A stretch of DNA of 64,000 nucleotides. It comes from Neotamlana nanhaiensis. GTDB taxonomy: Bacteria > Bacteroidota > Bacteroidia > Flavobacteriales > Flavobacteriaceae. The DNA is taken from the NCBI RefSeq assembly GCF_000943555.1, contig NZ_JTDV01000003.1:372001-436000 (forward strand), read 5' to 3'. Each line of letters begins with the position of its first letter. Within the stretch, counting starts at the first letter, position 1. The notes beneath the pieces were generated by a model that was not told the origin of the DNA, did no database searches, and worked only from the letters and a program-made list of their open reading frames with translations. The position numbers and the translations under genes are program-made. Positions 20,478 through 30,245 of the stretch are shown in pieces.

Positions 20478-21254
20478 ATGAATTCAAGAGCAAATCAATT
20501 AAAAGCCTTCGATAGATTATTAACTATAATGGATGAGTTACGCGAACAATGTCCATGGGATAAAAAGCAAACCATGGAAACACTACGCCATTTGACCATC
20601 GAAGAAACTTACGAACTTGGTGATGCCATTCTAGATAATGATTTAGAAGAGGTTAAAAAAGAGTTAGGCGACGTTCTTTTGCATATCGTATTTTACTCGA
20701 AAATAGGCAGTGAAACAAACGATTTTGATATTGCCGATGTCTGTAATACAATTTGCGATAAGTTAATTCATCGTCACCCACATATTTATGGAGATATTAA
20801 AGTTGAAAATGAAGATGATGTAAAGCGTAATTGGGAAAATTTGAAGCTAAAGGAAGGTAAAAAAAGTGTGCTTGAAGGCGTACCTAAAAGTTTGCCATCT
20901 TTGGTAAAAGCTAATAGAATTCAGGATAAAGTGGCGGGTGTAGGTTTCGATTGGGAAAAACCTGAGCAAGTATGGGAAAAAGTAGAAGAAGAACTTAATG
21001 AGTTTAAAACAGAAGTTAAGGCTGGAAATAAGGATGCTATGGAAAGTGAGTTTGGCGATGTAATGTTTTCTATGGTAAATTACGCTCGTTTTTTAAAAAT
21101 TAATCCAGAAAATGCTTTAGAGCGCACTAATAAAAAATTCTCGGCTCGATTTGAGTATCTCGAAGAAAAAGCAAAATTGTTGAATAAAAATTTAAAAGAT
21201 ATGACGCTTGCCGAAATGGATGTGTTTTGGGAAGAGGCAAAGCAAAAGCAATAA
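20478..21254 (+). CDS. mazG: Nucleoside triphosphate pyrophosphohydrolase MazG
   Basis: 258 residues with two tandem MazG domains, as in E. coli MazG. Domain 1 carries EETYELGDAI and KKELGDVLLH, the acidic residues that bind Mg2+; domain 2 carries VEEELNEFKTE and ESEFGDVMFSMVNYARF. The start motif (RLLTIMDELREQCPWDKKQT) is diagnostic. The enzyme hydrolyses NTPs and dNTPs to NMPs, cleaning the pool, and in E. coli lowers (p)ppGpp during starvation. The open frame begins at 20445, but the ATG at 20478 (MNSRANQ) starts the conserved region. It is divergent from the C1q-like gene. Confidence 0.95.
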   Translation: MNSRANQLKAFDRLLTIMDELREQCPWDKKQTMETLRHLTIEETYELGDAILDNDLEEVKKELGDVLLHIVFYSKIGSETNDFDIADVCNTICDKLIHRHPHIYGDIKVENEDDVKRNWENLKLKEGKKSVLEGVPKSLPSLVKANRIQDKVAGVGFDWEKPEQVWEKVEEELNEFKTEVKAGNKDAMESEFGDVMFSMVNYARFLKINPENALERTNKKFSARFEYLEEKAKLLNKNLKDMTLAEMDVFWEEAKQKQ

Positions 21255-21414
21255 ACCTTTGCTGTTTTTTAAATTGTAGTAAATCTGTGTGCAAATAATT
21301 AATACAATAATGCTTACATGCTGTTTTTTTAGCGAATAAAACTTAATAACATCGGTAAATTAAAGGCAATTAAAAATTTATCAGTTTCTTTATAAATTGA
21401 CCAACTAATTTTTA

Positions 21415-23928
21415 ATGCCGCAAAAAATAAAATCAATATTATATATTTTGCTGTGTTGTTCTATGTTTTCATGGGCGCAAAATATTGCGCCAACTTTAAC
21501 AGCATCTGGAAATCAAGCATATTGTCCTAATTCGGAAATACATATTGTTACAGAATTTACTATTGAAGATCCAGACGATACAGAAATTGAAGCCCTTTAT
21601 ATTCAAATTTCCGAAGGGTACGAAATGAGTCATGATATTTTAAGTTTAACAGGCTCTCACGCGAATATCACGGCAACTTGGAATACATCAGAAGGCAAGC
21701 TAACCTTAAAAAGTAGCAATGCACCTTTGGCAAGTTATACCGATTTAATAGCAGCGACTTTAGATGTTACTTTTAAAAGTACTAATAATAGTCCCAATAA
21801 CAAAGTGTTTTCAATTACTATCGGTGATGCAAATTACTTGCCTCTAACCAATCATTATTACGAATATATTGCCGATTATGGCGTGACCTGGACTGCAGCA
21901 AAGGCAAAAGCCGAAACACGAACCTATTTTGGTTTACAAGGGTATTTAGCCACTGTACTTTATCCTGAAGAAGCTCAATTAGTAGGGGAGCAAGCTTCTG
22001 GAGCAGGATGGTTGGGCGGAAACGATTTGGAAACCGAAGGCGTTTGGAAATGGGTTACAGGCCCCGAAGCGGGCACTGTATTTTGGAATGGCGCCGTAAA
22101 TGGCAGCACACCTAATTATGCTAATTGGAATTATAATGAGCCTAATAATGTTAACGGCGGTGAAGATTATTTGCATATTACAGATCCATCTATTGGAATA
22201 CCTGGTGCATGGAACGATTTAAGAGAAGTCGGTGAGCCGCCAGGAGCTTATTACCCTAAAGGATTTATTGTTGAGTATGGCGGTATGCCAGGAGACCCAG
22301 AACTAAATATTTCTACAAGTACAAGTATATATATACCCCAAATTAATAGTACGGTTGATGCAAATCGATGTGGCGCCGGTATGTTACAGTTAGAAGCATT
22401 TGCAAATCAAGAAGCAGCAGATGTAATCTGGTTTGAATCGCTTAACAGTGCAACGCCTATTTTTACAGGAAATAGTTTTAGCACACCATTTTTAAACACA
22501 ACAACAACCTATTATGTTTTGGCTTCAGAAAATGGATGTTTAATAGGAGATAGAATTCCTGTTGTTGCAACAATATTCGAATTGCCAAATTATGAACAGT
22601 CTATTGTGTTTAAAAATTGCGATGTAGATGGTACTCCAGATGGTTTTACCGATTTCAATTTAAATGAATCAGTAGATTTTTTCATAAATAATAATTCCGA
22701 TGATTTTTCGGTGCGTTTTTATAATTCATATAATGCCGCCGAATTAAATGATAATGCTATTGAAACTCCAGAAAAATATAATAACTTAAATGGAAATAAT
22801 GTTTATGCTCGGATTGAAAATAATCAAGGTTGCTTCGTCGTTTCTACTATACAATTAGAAACATCTACAACTTCATTTTCAAATGGATTTTTGTATAATT
22901 TTGAAGTTTGCGATGATGACAATATTGATGGTTTTTATGCATTCGATTTAACTGAATCTTCAAATGAATTTATTCAACAATTTCCTGAGGGTCAAAATTT
23001 AAGCGTGCATTATTACAGAAATTTAAATGATGCCCAATTAGAGCAAAACGAAATTTCGCAACAAACAACTTACACAAATGAAACTGCTTTTTCTCAAACA
23101 CTATTTGTTAGGGTTGAAAGCCTTGATAACGGCGATTGTTTTGGTTTAGGAGCGCACTTACAGTTAACTGTGCAACCCAAACCAGAATTTACTATTGAAC
23201 AGAATAAGACTTTTTGTAACGATGGTGGTAACATTGTTTTATCGGTTACTGGCACCATGGAAAGTTTTACTTATTTATGGCAAAACGAATCTGGTGATGT
23301 TGTTAGTACATCTGGAGTTTTAGAAACTGAAACCGGAGGTACTTTTACAGTCACAGCTACCTCGAGTGCAGGTTGTACATCTGTACCACAATATTATACG
23401 GTTAATCAATCGGAGGTTGCGTCAATTTCAAAGGAAGATTTGGTAATAAATGCTGTAAGTAATAACAACACTATTTCGATAAAAACTGACAATAATAATT
23501 TAGGTATTGGTACTTACGAATTTAACTTGAATGATAGTACAGGTAACTATCAAGACGAACCATATTTTAATTTTGTACCAGCAGGAAAGCATACTTTGTT
23601 TGTTAGAGATAAAAATGCCTGTGGAATTGCGAGTATAGAGGTTTTTGTTTTAGGGTTTCCAAAATATTTTTCACCAAATAATGATGGTAAAAACGATTTT
23701 TGGCAGCTTAAAGGTTTAGATAACGACTTTACAAATGCATCGCAAGTATGTATTTTTAACCGTTATGGGAAATTAATTACTCAATTTAATGCAAAAACTG
23801 GCGTGTGGGATGGTACTTTTAAAGGTACTACTTTGCCTAAAGCCGATTATTGGTTTGTGGCCACACTTATAGAAAAAACCTCGGGAAATATTAAAACTTA
23901 CCGAGGCCATTTTAGTTTATTACGTTAA
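21415..23928 (+). CDS. Secreted C-type lectin-like protein with T9SS type B sorting domain
   Basis: 837 residues with a signal peptide (to about residue 22, ending SWAQ). A cadherin/PKD-like beta region follows (~25-140). A C-type-lectin-like domain occupies ~140-295, with paired features LGGNDLETEGVWKWVTGPE and NEPNNVNGGEDYLHI, ending in GFIVEYGG. Several Ig/PKD-like modules come next (~300-740). The C-terminal ~90 residues are the gliding-motility CHU_C type B domain: FPKYFSPNNDGKNDFW, FNRYGKLI, GVWDGTFKG and ADYWFV. That tail sends proteins through the type IX secretion system to the cell surface or medium. The lectin module suggests glycan or particle binding. It stands alone between mazG and a convergent DUF349 gene 7 bases away. 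Confidence 0.88.
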   Translation: MPQKIKSILYILLCCSMFSWAQNIAPTLTASGNQAYCPNSEIHIVTEFTIEDPDDTEIEALYIQISEGYEMSHDILSLTGSHANITATWNTSEGKLTLKSSNAPLASYTDLIAATLDVTFKSTNNSPNNKVFSITIGDANYLPLTNHYYEYIADYGVTWTAAKAKAETRTYFGLQGYLATVLYPEEAQLVGEQASGAGWLGGNDLETEGVWKWVTGPEAGTVFWNGAVNGSTPNYANWNYNEPNNVNGGEDYLHITDPSIGIPGAWNDLREVGEPPGAYYPKGFIVEYGGMPGDPELNISTSTSIYIPQINSTVDANRCGAGMLQLEAFANQEAADVIWFESLNSATPIFTGNSFSTPFLNTTTTYYVLASENGCLIGDRIPVVATIFELPNYEQSIVFKNCDVDGTPDGFTDFNLNESVDFFINNNSDDFSVRFYNSYNAAELNDNAIETPEKYNNLNGNNVYARIENNQGCFVVSTIQLETSTTSFSNGFLYNFEVCDDDNIDGFYAFDLTESSNEFIQQFPEGQNLSVHYYRNLNDAQLEQNEISQQTTYTNETAFSQTLFVRVESLDNGDCFGLGAHLQLTVQPKPEFTIEQNKTFCNDGGNIVLSVTGTMESFTYLWQNESGDVVSTSGVLETETGGTFTVTATSSAGCTSVPQYYTVNQSEVASISKEDLVINAVSNNNTISIKTDNNNLGIGTYEFNLNDSTGNYQDEPYFNFVPAGKHTLFVRDKNACGIASIEVFVLGFPKYFSPNNDGKNDFWQLKGLDNDFTNASQVCIFNRYGKLITQFNAKTGVWDGTFKGTTLPKADYWFVATLIEKTSGNIKTYRGHFSLLR

Positions 23929-23935
23929 AACAAGT

Positions 23936-25861
23936 TTAGTATAATTCTTTAATTTTACTAAGCTTTGTTTTCCACAAATTCAACGATTCTTTGTGGGCTT
24001 TTATATTGTTTTTAACCTCTTTTACAAGCGGATTATCGTCATCTACATTGGTAAAAAACTGAAGGTTGTTTTCAAGTTGATTTATTTGGCTTTTTACTTC
24101 ATCAATCTTTTTTCTAATAAAAGCACGTTCGTTATCTAAATCTCGGGTATCTTCTGAGGCAGCCGACAACGTATCAAGTTTATTTTCAAATTTAATCATT
24201 TCAACTTCATTTTTCTCCATATCCAAAGCCGACAATAAACCATCAATTGTTTTTTGAAATTTACCTTCAATATAGCGTTTGTCGTTGGGTACTCGTCCTA
24301 TAGTTTGCCACTCCGCAATCTTTTCTTTTATGCTTGCAATTTTTTCGTCTTTGCTACCAGTAAGTTTAATATCTTTTAACGCGTTTAAAAAGGCGTTCTT
24401 TTTATTATAAGCTTCAATAAACTCTTTGTTTGCGGCGTTTTTGGTGGCATGAAGTTTATCGAAATAAAAATTGCAGGCCGCTTTAAAGCGTTTCCAAATT
24501 TTATCACTGTCTTTTCTTGGTACATGACCAATTTTTTTCCAATCGCTTTGAATTTTCTTCATAAGCGGTGTGGTAACCTCAAAATCTTCACTATCCTTAT
24601 TATCCTCGGCAATTTGAATTAAATCGAGCTTTTTTTGTAAATTACTGTATTGTTCTTTTTTAAGTCCTTTATAGTAAGCATTCTTTTTACGATTAAATGT
24701 TCTTACAGCTTCTTTAAACTTTGCCCAAGTCGCTTCGTTTACTTTTATAGGTACTTTTCCGGCATTAAAAAAGGCTTCGCGAAGGGTTTCTATCTCTTTA
24801 ATTTTTTTCTGCCATGCGCTATGAGAGCTTATTTCTTGTAGATGAATGGCATTAATGTTTTCAATTATTTCGAGTTTTTTCTCTAAGTTTTTCTCGTAAA
24901 CCTTGTCGATTTCTTTATAGTAAAGTTGTCGCTTATCGTTTATGGTTTTTGTTGCTGTTTTAAAGCGCTCCCAAATTTCTTCGCGATGCTCTTTAGCAAC
25001 TGGCCCTAATTCTTCCTTCCACATTTTATGAAGCTCTTGTAACTCTCTAAAAGCCATTAAAACGTCGTTGGTTTTTGCTAGGGCTTCAGCACGCTCAATT
25101 ATCAACAATTTCTTCTCTAAATTATGTTTAAAATCTAAGTCGCGTAAATCTCGATTAAGATGTAAGAAATCATAAAAAATTTCTACGTGGTGATGGTAAC
25201 TATTCCAAGCGTTATTGTATTTATCGCGAGGAATTGGTCCCGTGTTTCTCCAGCGTTCTTGTAATTCTTTAAAATGTTTATAGGTGCTGTTTATATTTTC
25301 TTCAACATTTATTAAACCTTTTAACTCTTCAATAATTTCGAGTTTTTGTTCTAAATTTTGTTTCAGATTTTTTTCAATGTTTTGATAATGGTCGTTTAAT
25401 TTTTGACGGTATTCGCGGTAAGCTGTTTTAAATCGTTTATGAACAGGAGAGGAGTAATAAAAGTCAATTTCATGTCCGCCATCATTAATAAATTCTTCTT
25501 TTTTTTCTTCAAGAAGCGTATCAAATTTACTTTTAAATTCTGCATTAATGCTTGATACATGAGAACGTATGGCTTGTATTTTCTCAGTTTTTAGTAGGCG
25601 TTCTAATTCTATAGCTAAAGCTTCTAACGACATGGTGTCGTAGGCTTTTACCTCAATGGTATGTCTGTCTTTATTGCCTTCATCTTCAGCGTCTTCTGCA
25701 TTTGATTCTTCAATTTCATTTAAAACGGCATCATCTTCTGTGGTATTAACAGGCTCAGATGTAGTGTTTTCATCTGGAGTATTGTTAGTTTCGGAAGTTG
25801 CTTCATTAGAATTTATGTTTTCTAATTCTTCAGATTTAGATGTGTTTTTTTCGTCAGACAT
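23936..25861 (-). CDS. DUF349 repeat protein
   Basis: 641 residues. The first ~70 are very acidic and low-complexity (Glu/Asn/Thr). After that come about five ~70-residue DUF349 repeats, each a long helix pair with a recurring W-x-x-x-G-x-[IV]-P core: ERWRNTGPIPRDKYNN, DWKKIGHVPRKDSDKIW and EWQTIGRVPNDKRY. The whole is a chain of charged coiled helices without membrane segments, so cytoplasmic. DUF349 proteins are near-universal in Bacteroidota; their biochemical role is not established. It is the last gene of a minus-strand run TPR-DUF368-DUF368-aroE-DUF349, after a 104-base gap. Confidence 0.88.
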   Translation of the reverse strand: MSDEKNTSKSEELENINSNEATSETNNTPDENTTSEPVNTTEDDAVLNEIEESNAEDAEDEGNKDRHTIEVKAYDTMSLEALAIELERLLKTEKIQAIRSHVSSINAEFKSKFDTLLEEKKEEFINDGGHEIDFYYSSPVHKRFKTAYREYRQKLNDHYQNIEKNLKQNLEQKLEIIEELKGLINVEENINSTYKHFKELQERWRNTGPIPRDKYNNAWNSYHHHVEIFYDFLHLNRDLRDLDFKHNLEKKLLIIERAEALAKTNDVLMAFRELQELHKMWKEELGPVAKEHREEIWERFKTATKTINDKRQLYYKEIDKVYEKNLEKKLEIIENINAIHLQEISSHSAWQKKIKEIETLREAFFNAGKVPIKVNEATWAKFKEAVRTFNRKKNAYYKGLKKEQYSNLQKKLDLIQIAEDNKDSEDFEVTTPLMKKIQSDWKKIGHVPRKDSDKIWKRFKAACNFYFDKLHATKNAANKEFIEAYNKKNAFLNALKDIKLTGSKDEKIASIKEKIAEWQTIGRVPNDKRYIEGKFQKTIDGLLSALDMEKNEVEMIKFENKLDTLSAASEDTRDLDNERAFIRKKIDEVKSQINQLENNLQFFTNVDDDNPLVKEVKNNIKAHKESLNLWKTKLSKIKELY

Positions 25862-25965
25862 TTTATAAATGTTAAGGTTCTTATTTTGCTCAATTGATAT
25901 AAAGATAGTAACAACCTTGTTATTTACAAAAAAGCAGACCTAACTTTTAAATAAAATGTGTAGTA

Positions 25966-26709
25966 TTATTTAACGATGTCCCAAATTGCCCAAGCTTTTT
26001 CGGCCTGTAATTCTAACATTTTACCGCCGTTAATGGTGGTTGCTTGTTTTTCGATTCCGTATTTTAAAAATTGGGTTACCTCTGGATTGTAAATTAAATC
26101 GAATAAAATATGATGGTTGGTAATACCATTATATGGAATATTTGGACAGTCTTCAATATTTGGAAAAGTACCTAAGGGTGTGCAATTAATTATAATTTTA
26201 TGCTGTTTTATAATGCTACTTGTTAAATCTTCATAAGTGTATGAAACGCCTTCCGATTTTTTTCGAGAGACATAATGATATGGAATATCTAGCTTACTTA
26301 AACTATAAGCAACAGCTTTACTAGCGCCTCCTGTACCAAGTATTAAAGCGCTCATATGATGCGGTTTTAAAAAGGGTTCGAGAGATTTTGAAAAGCCATA
26401 ATAATCGGTGTTATAACCCACTAATTTTCCCTTTTTAGTAATTTTTATGGTGTTAACTGCACCAATAGACTTGGCTTTTTTGTTGACTTTATCGAGATAA
26501 GGAATGACCTCTTGTTTATATGGAATTGTTACATTTAGCCCTTTAAGTCGTTTAGTGTTTTTTATAATTTCAGGGAATTGTGATATATTTTCTATATCGA
26601 AGTTTTCGTAAGAAACGTTATTAATGCCTTCTTTTTCAAACTTTTCTTTAAAATAGGCTCGCGAAAACGAATATGAAATATTTTTTCCTAAAAGTCCTAA
26701 TTTTTTCAT
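25966..26709 (-). CDS. aroE: Shikimate dehydrogenase
   Basis: 247 residues; NADPH-dependent reduction of 3-dehydroshikimate to shikimate in aromatic amino-acid synthesis. Substrate pocket motif SYSFS near the N-terminus, catalytic Lys65 in NVTIPYK, VGYNTDYYGF with the catalytic Asp, the NADP-binding glycine loop GTGGASKAV, and the C-terminal NGGKMLELQAEKAW. The true start is the ATG at 26709, whose A-T-G-A overlaps the stop of the DUF368 gene (26706-26709), a textbook translational coupling; the longer open frame upstream lies inside that gene. At 247 residues it is slightly short, as is common in Bacteroidota. Confidence 0.95.
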   Translation of the reverse strand: MKKLGLLGKNISYSFSRAYFKEKFEKEGINNVSYENFDIENISQFPEIIKNTKRLKGLNVTIPYKQEVIPYLDKVNKKAKSIGAVNTIKITKKGKLVGYNTDYYGFSKSLEPFLKPHHMSALILGTGGASKAVAYSLSKLDIPYHYVSRKKSEGVSYTYEDLTSSIIKQHKIIINCTPLGTFPNIEDCPNIPYNGITNHHILFDLIYNPEVTQFLKYGIEKQATTINGGKMLELQAEKAWAIWDIVK

Positions 26710-27722
26710 TTTGCTTGTCTTGTTTTTTGTCCGTACCACTCCAAACCTAAAACTATGGCTATTCCTAAAACAATATAGGCAATGGCAAAGTAGGTTTGGG
26801 GTTCAAATTGCGGTATGTAGCGTTTATAAAATTCTATTATTTTTTCTCCAGAACTATCAAGTAAATAACTTCCATCGGTATTTAACCTGTAAATGGTTTT
26901 TTTCCAGGGCCAAACAACGCCTAAAGACCCAATGATAAAACCCATAATTGTTGCCGTTGTAATATTTTTGTAATGTTTTAAAATATAGCTTAATACATGC
27001 GAAAATGTTACTAAACCAGTTACGGAACCAATAGTAAAAACCGCGAGTACTTTTAACATATGCAGGCGTTGCTTATCTTGAATAAAACTAAAATCGGCTT
27101 TAAATATACTTGCAAAAGTATCGTATAAAGCATTTACAGAATCTACTAAAAGTAACACGTAGTTCCCAAGCAGAATAAGTATAAATGAGCCAGAAAATCC
27201 GGGAAGTGTCATGCCGGAAACGCTAATAATGCCACAAAAAAATACAAACCAAAGGTTGTCGTTTTCTTTTGCTGGATTTAAAAAACTTATACTAATTCCT
27301 GCTAAAATGCCAATGGTTAAAGCTGTAATGGTTTTGTAATTCCAAACTTTGAAGTCTTTATTAATGTAATAAATCGAGCCTATAATCATTCCAAAAAATA
27401 CGCTCCAAACATACAGCTCGTAATGTACAATTAAATAGTCTAATACCTTTGAAATACTAAAGTAACTAATAAGCATTCCTAAGAATAGCAAGCTTAAAAA
27501 CCTACCGTTTATATACCTGAAAAAGCTTTTAAATCGCCCATTAAAAAGGAGTTTAAAAGCATTTCGGTTGACTTTTTTTAAGGAGTATATAAATTCTTCA
27601 TAAAAACCAGCAACAAAAGCTACGACACCACCAGAAACACCAGGAACTTTGTTTGCAGCTCCCATGCCTAATCCTTTTAAAACTAGGAATATCTTATCGG
27701 TTAGTGTACGTGTGCTCTCCAT
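26706..27722 (-). CDS. DUF368 membrane protein (PopT-like undecaprenyl phosphate translocase), copy 2
   Basis: 338 residues with about eight to nine membrane segments. Two half-repeats each carry the family's glycine-proline loop: NKVPGVSGGVVAF near the N-terminus and TLPGFSGSFILILLGNY in the middle. DUF368 proteins (PopT) have been shown to return undecaprenyl phosphate across the inner membrane for re-use in wall and polysaccharide synthesis. It begins right after the stop of the first DUF368 gene (no spacer) and is coupled to aroE by ATGA. Compared with copy 1 it has an Asn-Lys in place of Asp-Val before PGVSGG and a longer central loop, so the two may not do exactly the same job. Confidence 0.88.
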   Translation of the reverse strand: MESTRTLTDKIFLVLKGLGMGAANKVPGVSGGVVAFVAGFYEEFIYSLKKVNRNAFKLLFNGRFKSFFRYINGRFLSLLFLGMLISYFSISKVLDYLIVHYELYVWSVFFGMIIGSIYYINKDFKVWNYKTITALTIGILAGISISFLNPAKENDNLWFVFFCGIISVSGMTLPGFSGSFILILLGNYVLLLVDSVNALYDTFASIFKADFSFIQDKQRLHMLKVLAVFTIGSVTGLVTFSHVLSYILKHYKNITTATIMGFIIGSLGVVWPWKKTIYRLNTDGSYLLDSSGEKIIEFYKRYIPQFEPQTYFAIAYIVLGIAIVLGLEWYGQKTRQAK

Positions 27723-28643
27723 TTAAGGTTTTTTATTTCCTAATTTTTCTAAGATGATGATGGTAAAAAATCCAATAACCATGAGCAACAATGCAAACAC
27801 AAGTTGGTTGTCGCCTTCAAAAGAAAATGGCGAGATACTTTGCTCTAAAAACGGAATTTGCTCCCCTTTAGAATTGGTACGATAGGAAAGTACTTTTTTC
27901 CAAGGCCAAATTTTGTTTAATGAGCCCAGAATAAAACCCGTTAAAGCTGCTAAAGTTAGATTATGATAGTTTTTAAATAACCACTTTAATAGTTTAGAGA
28001 ATGACAGTAGGCCAATAATAGCGCCACAACCAACAATTGCAATGGTTTTTATATCTTTTGTATTTAAAGCCGATAATATTGGTTGATATGCACCTAATAG
28101 CACTAAAATAAAGGCTCCAGAAATACCAGGCAGTATCATGGCACAAATAGCTAAAGCGCCTGCTAGAAACAAAAACCAGGAACTTTGGTTTGCAGACATA
28201 GAAGGTAATTGCGTAATATAAAAAGCTATAAAAGCACCAATAATTAGAACTAAAATGGTTGATAATTTCCACCTTGTAATTTGTTTGCCTATAAAAATGA
28301 TACTTGCTAAAACTAAACCAAAAAAGAAGGCCCAAAGCAATATTGGGTGGTGGTGAAGTAACCATTCTATACCTTTAGCTAATGATAAAACACTAACACC
28401 AATTCCTGCAAAAAGAGCAAGTAAAAAATTTCCGTTTAATTGATTCCAAGTGGCTTTATATCCTTCGGTTTTTAAAGTTTTAATTAAAGAAAAGCTAATA
28501 TTGTTTAACGATGTAATTAACTCTTCATAAATACCAGAAATAAAAGCAATTGTTCCTCCAGAAACTCCAGGAATTACATCTGCGGCTCCCATAGCCATAC
28601 CTTTTAATGAAAGAATAAAATAGTCTTTAAAACTTCGCTGCAT
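27723..28643 (-). CDS. DUF368 membrane protein (PopT-like undecaprenyl phosphate translocase), copy 1
   Basis: 306 residues, about eight membrane segments, with the duplicated loops ADVIPGVSGGTIAFISG and ILPGISGAFILVLLGAY that mark the family. The predicted role is flipping of undecaprenyl phosphate from the outer to the inner leaflet of the cytoplasmic membrane, as shown for DUF368/PopT proteins of other bacteria. It is the upstream member of a tandem pair and is followed without a gap by copy 2. A TPR gene lies 52 bases upstream in the same direction. Confidence 0.9.
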   Translation of the reverse strand: MQRSFKDYFILSLKGMAMGAADVIPGVSGGTIAFISGIYEELITSLNNISFSLIKTLKTEGYKATWNQLNGNFLLALFAGIGVSVLSLAKGIEWLLHHHPILLWAFFFGLVLASIIFIGKQITRWKLSTILVLIIGAFIAFYITQLPSMSANQSSWFLFLAGALAICAMILPGISGAFILVLLGAYQPILSALNTKDIKTIAIVGCGAIIGLLSFSKLLKWLFKNYHNLTLAALTGFILGSLNKIWPWKKVLSYRTNSKGEQIPFLEQSISPFSFEGDNQLVFALLLMVIGFFTIIILEKLGNKKP

Positions 28644-28695
28644 ACGTGACTTTTTAAGTAAAAATCAAAGGTATACAATTTAATTAAACCTATTG

Positions 28696-30084
28696 TTAAA
28701 GATTTGTTTTTAGAATGTTTTTTACCAGAATTTTATTTGCAACATCAGGGAACAACTCTTCAATAATAAAGGCGTAATCTTCGTTATGTTTTAACCCATT
28801 TTTTAAATAGAAAATGCCTTTGTTGTTTTCGTTTAAAGAAAAGAATAATCCTGCCAAACGGTATTCTAGTTCGGCATTGTCGGGGTAAAAATCTACGGCT
28901 TGCTCAAAATTAAAAATTGCGGCTTCTGGTTCGCCAAGTTTAATAAGTAAATCGCCTCTTGATAGCCATGTGTTAAGTTCGTAATTACCTAACTCTAAAG
29001 TTTTTTTAAAGCCTTTCTCGGCTTCTTCGTAAAATTTTAAGCGTTGATTTATTTGCGAATATAATTTCCAAATGGTGGCATTTTCAGAATTTATATTTAA
29101 TGCCGAATTTATGTAAGACAAGGCTTTATTGTAATCTTTTTTTTTGTAAAAGAATCGAGTTAAAGCAATCCAACCTTTATCTAACGATGGGTCTTCTCGT
29201 GTTACTTTTGAGTAAAATTGAAGCGCTAAATCGTTTTTCTTTAACTTTTCATAACAGTTACCAATACGTAATAGCGCAAAAGCCGAAGGATCGTCGAGTG
29301 TTAAAGTGATGGTATAACTTTCTATCGCATCTTGGTAGCGTTTTAGTTTTTCTAAAACTTTACCACGCTCGAGGTAGGCACCAACAAAAGTATCGTCAGA
29401 AATTATAGCAAAATCGAATGCAGCAAGCGCTTTGTTATAATCTTTTAAAACTAAATATTGCTTGCCCAATTGATGCCATGCCACTTCGCAATAAGGATTC
29501 GCGTCTAAAAACATATTTAAATACGAAATAGCATCTTCAAATTGGTTTAAAAATTCAAAGCAATAAATAATGTTATATAATGAAGAAAAATCGGTTTGAT
29601 CTTCTTCTAAGCATTTCATAAAATAGGTTTTGGCATCTTCATATTCATCTAAAAATAAATATTCCATACCAATTAACGAGTACAAATCAACGGCATCATC
29701 AGTTAAGCTTATGGCTGTTTTTAGCACTTTTATGGCCTGATGATGGTCGTCGCGTTTCGAAAATATATTTGCTTTTTGAATATAAATTTCTTCATTTGTT
29801 GGATCGAGTAAGTGAAGCTCGTTTAGCATCTCATCGGCTTCGTCAAGCTTGTCTTCAAAAACCATAACTTCTACCTTAAATAGTTTTAAGTTAACTGAAC
29901 TTGGGTGTTGATCTAAACTTAATTTTATAGCTTTTTTCGCTAAGGCAATTTTACCCTGATTTAGGTAATGGTGAATAATGTTTTCGAATTCCTCAGAATC
30001 AAAAAATAAAACGTGGTTGGTTTTAAGCATTGATTCAAACTTTGTAAGCGGTAAGTTATTGTTGTCTTCCGGACTAAAATCCAT
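28696..30084 (-). CDS. Cytoplasmic tetratricopeptide-repeat protein
   Basis: 462 residues from the ATG at 30084 (the open frame reaches a TTG two codons earlier). Nearly the whole protein is TPR helices: at least nine to ten 34-residue repeats with the A-x-x-x-[YF]-x-x-[AG] pattern, for example NKALAAFDFAIISDDTFVGA and EAAIFNFEQAVDFYPDNAEL. There is no signal peptide or lipobox, so it probably serves as a cytoplasmic scaffold. The family is widely conserved beside DUF368/aroE in flavobacteria as I recall, without a known partner. The 160-base gap upstream (30085-30245) should hold the promoter; I see only a weak -7-like match. Confidence 0.85.
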   Translation of the reverse strand: MDFSPEDNNNLPLTKFESMLKTNHVLFFDSEEFENIIHHYLNQGKIALAKKAIKLSLDQHPSSVNLKLFKVEVMVFEDKLDEADEMLNELHLLDPTNEEIYIQKANIFSKRDDHHQAIKVLKTAISLTDDAVDLYSLIGMEYLFLDEYEDAKTYFMKCLEEDQTDFSSLYNIIYCFEFLNQFEDAISYLNMFLDANPYCEVAWHQLGKQYLVLKDYNKALAAFDFAIISDDTFVGAYLERGKVLEKLKRYQDAIESYTITLTLDDPSAFALLRIGNCYEKLKKNDLALQFYSKVTREDPSLDKGWIALTRFFYKKKDYNKALSYINSALNINSENATIWKLYSQINQRLKFYEEAEKGFKKTLELGNYELNTWLSRGDLLIKLGEPEAAIFNFEQAVDFYPDNAELEYRLAGLFFSLNENNKGIFYLKNGLKHNEDYAFIIEELFPDVANKILVKNILKTNL

Positions 30085-30245
30085 AAGCAAATTTGTAATT
30101 TGTTCTGAAATAAAGTTAATTTCTATTTTGCTTTATTAACGAAAAAATAAGAAATGTTTTTAACAAAGTAATCAACAACTTTGTAAAAAAAATCTATAAA
30201 TAGGTAATTGATAATGTGTAGACTTATAATTTTAATATGAGAAAA

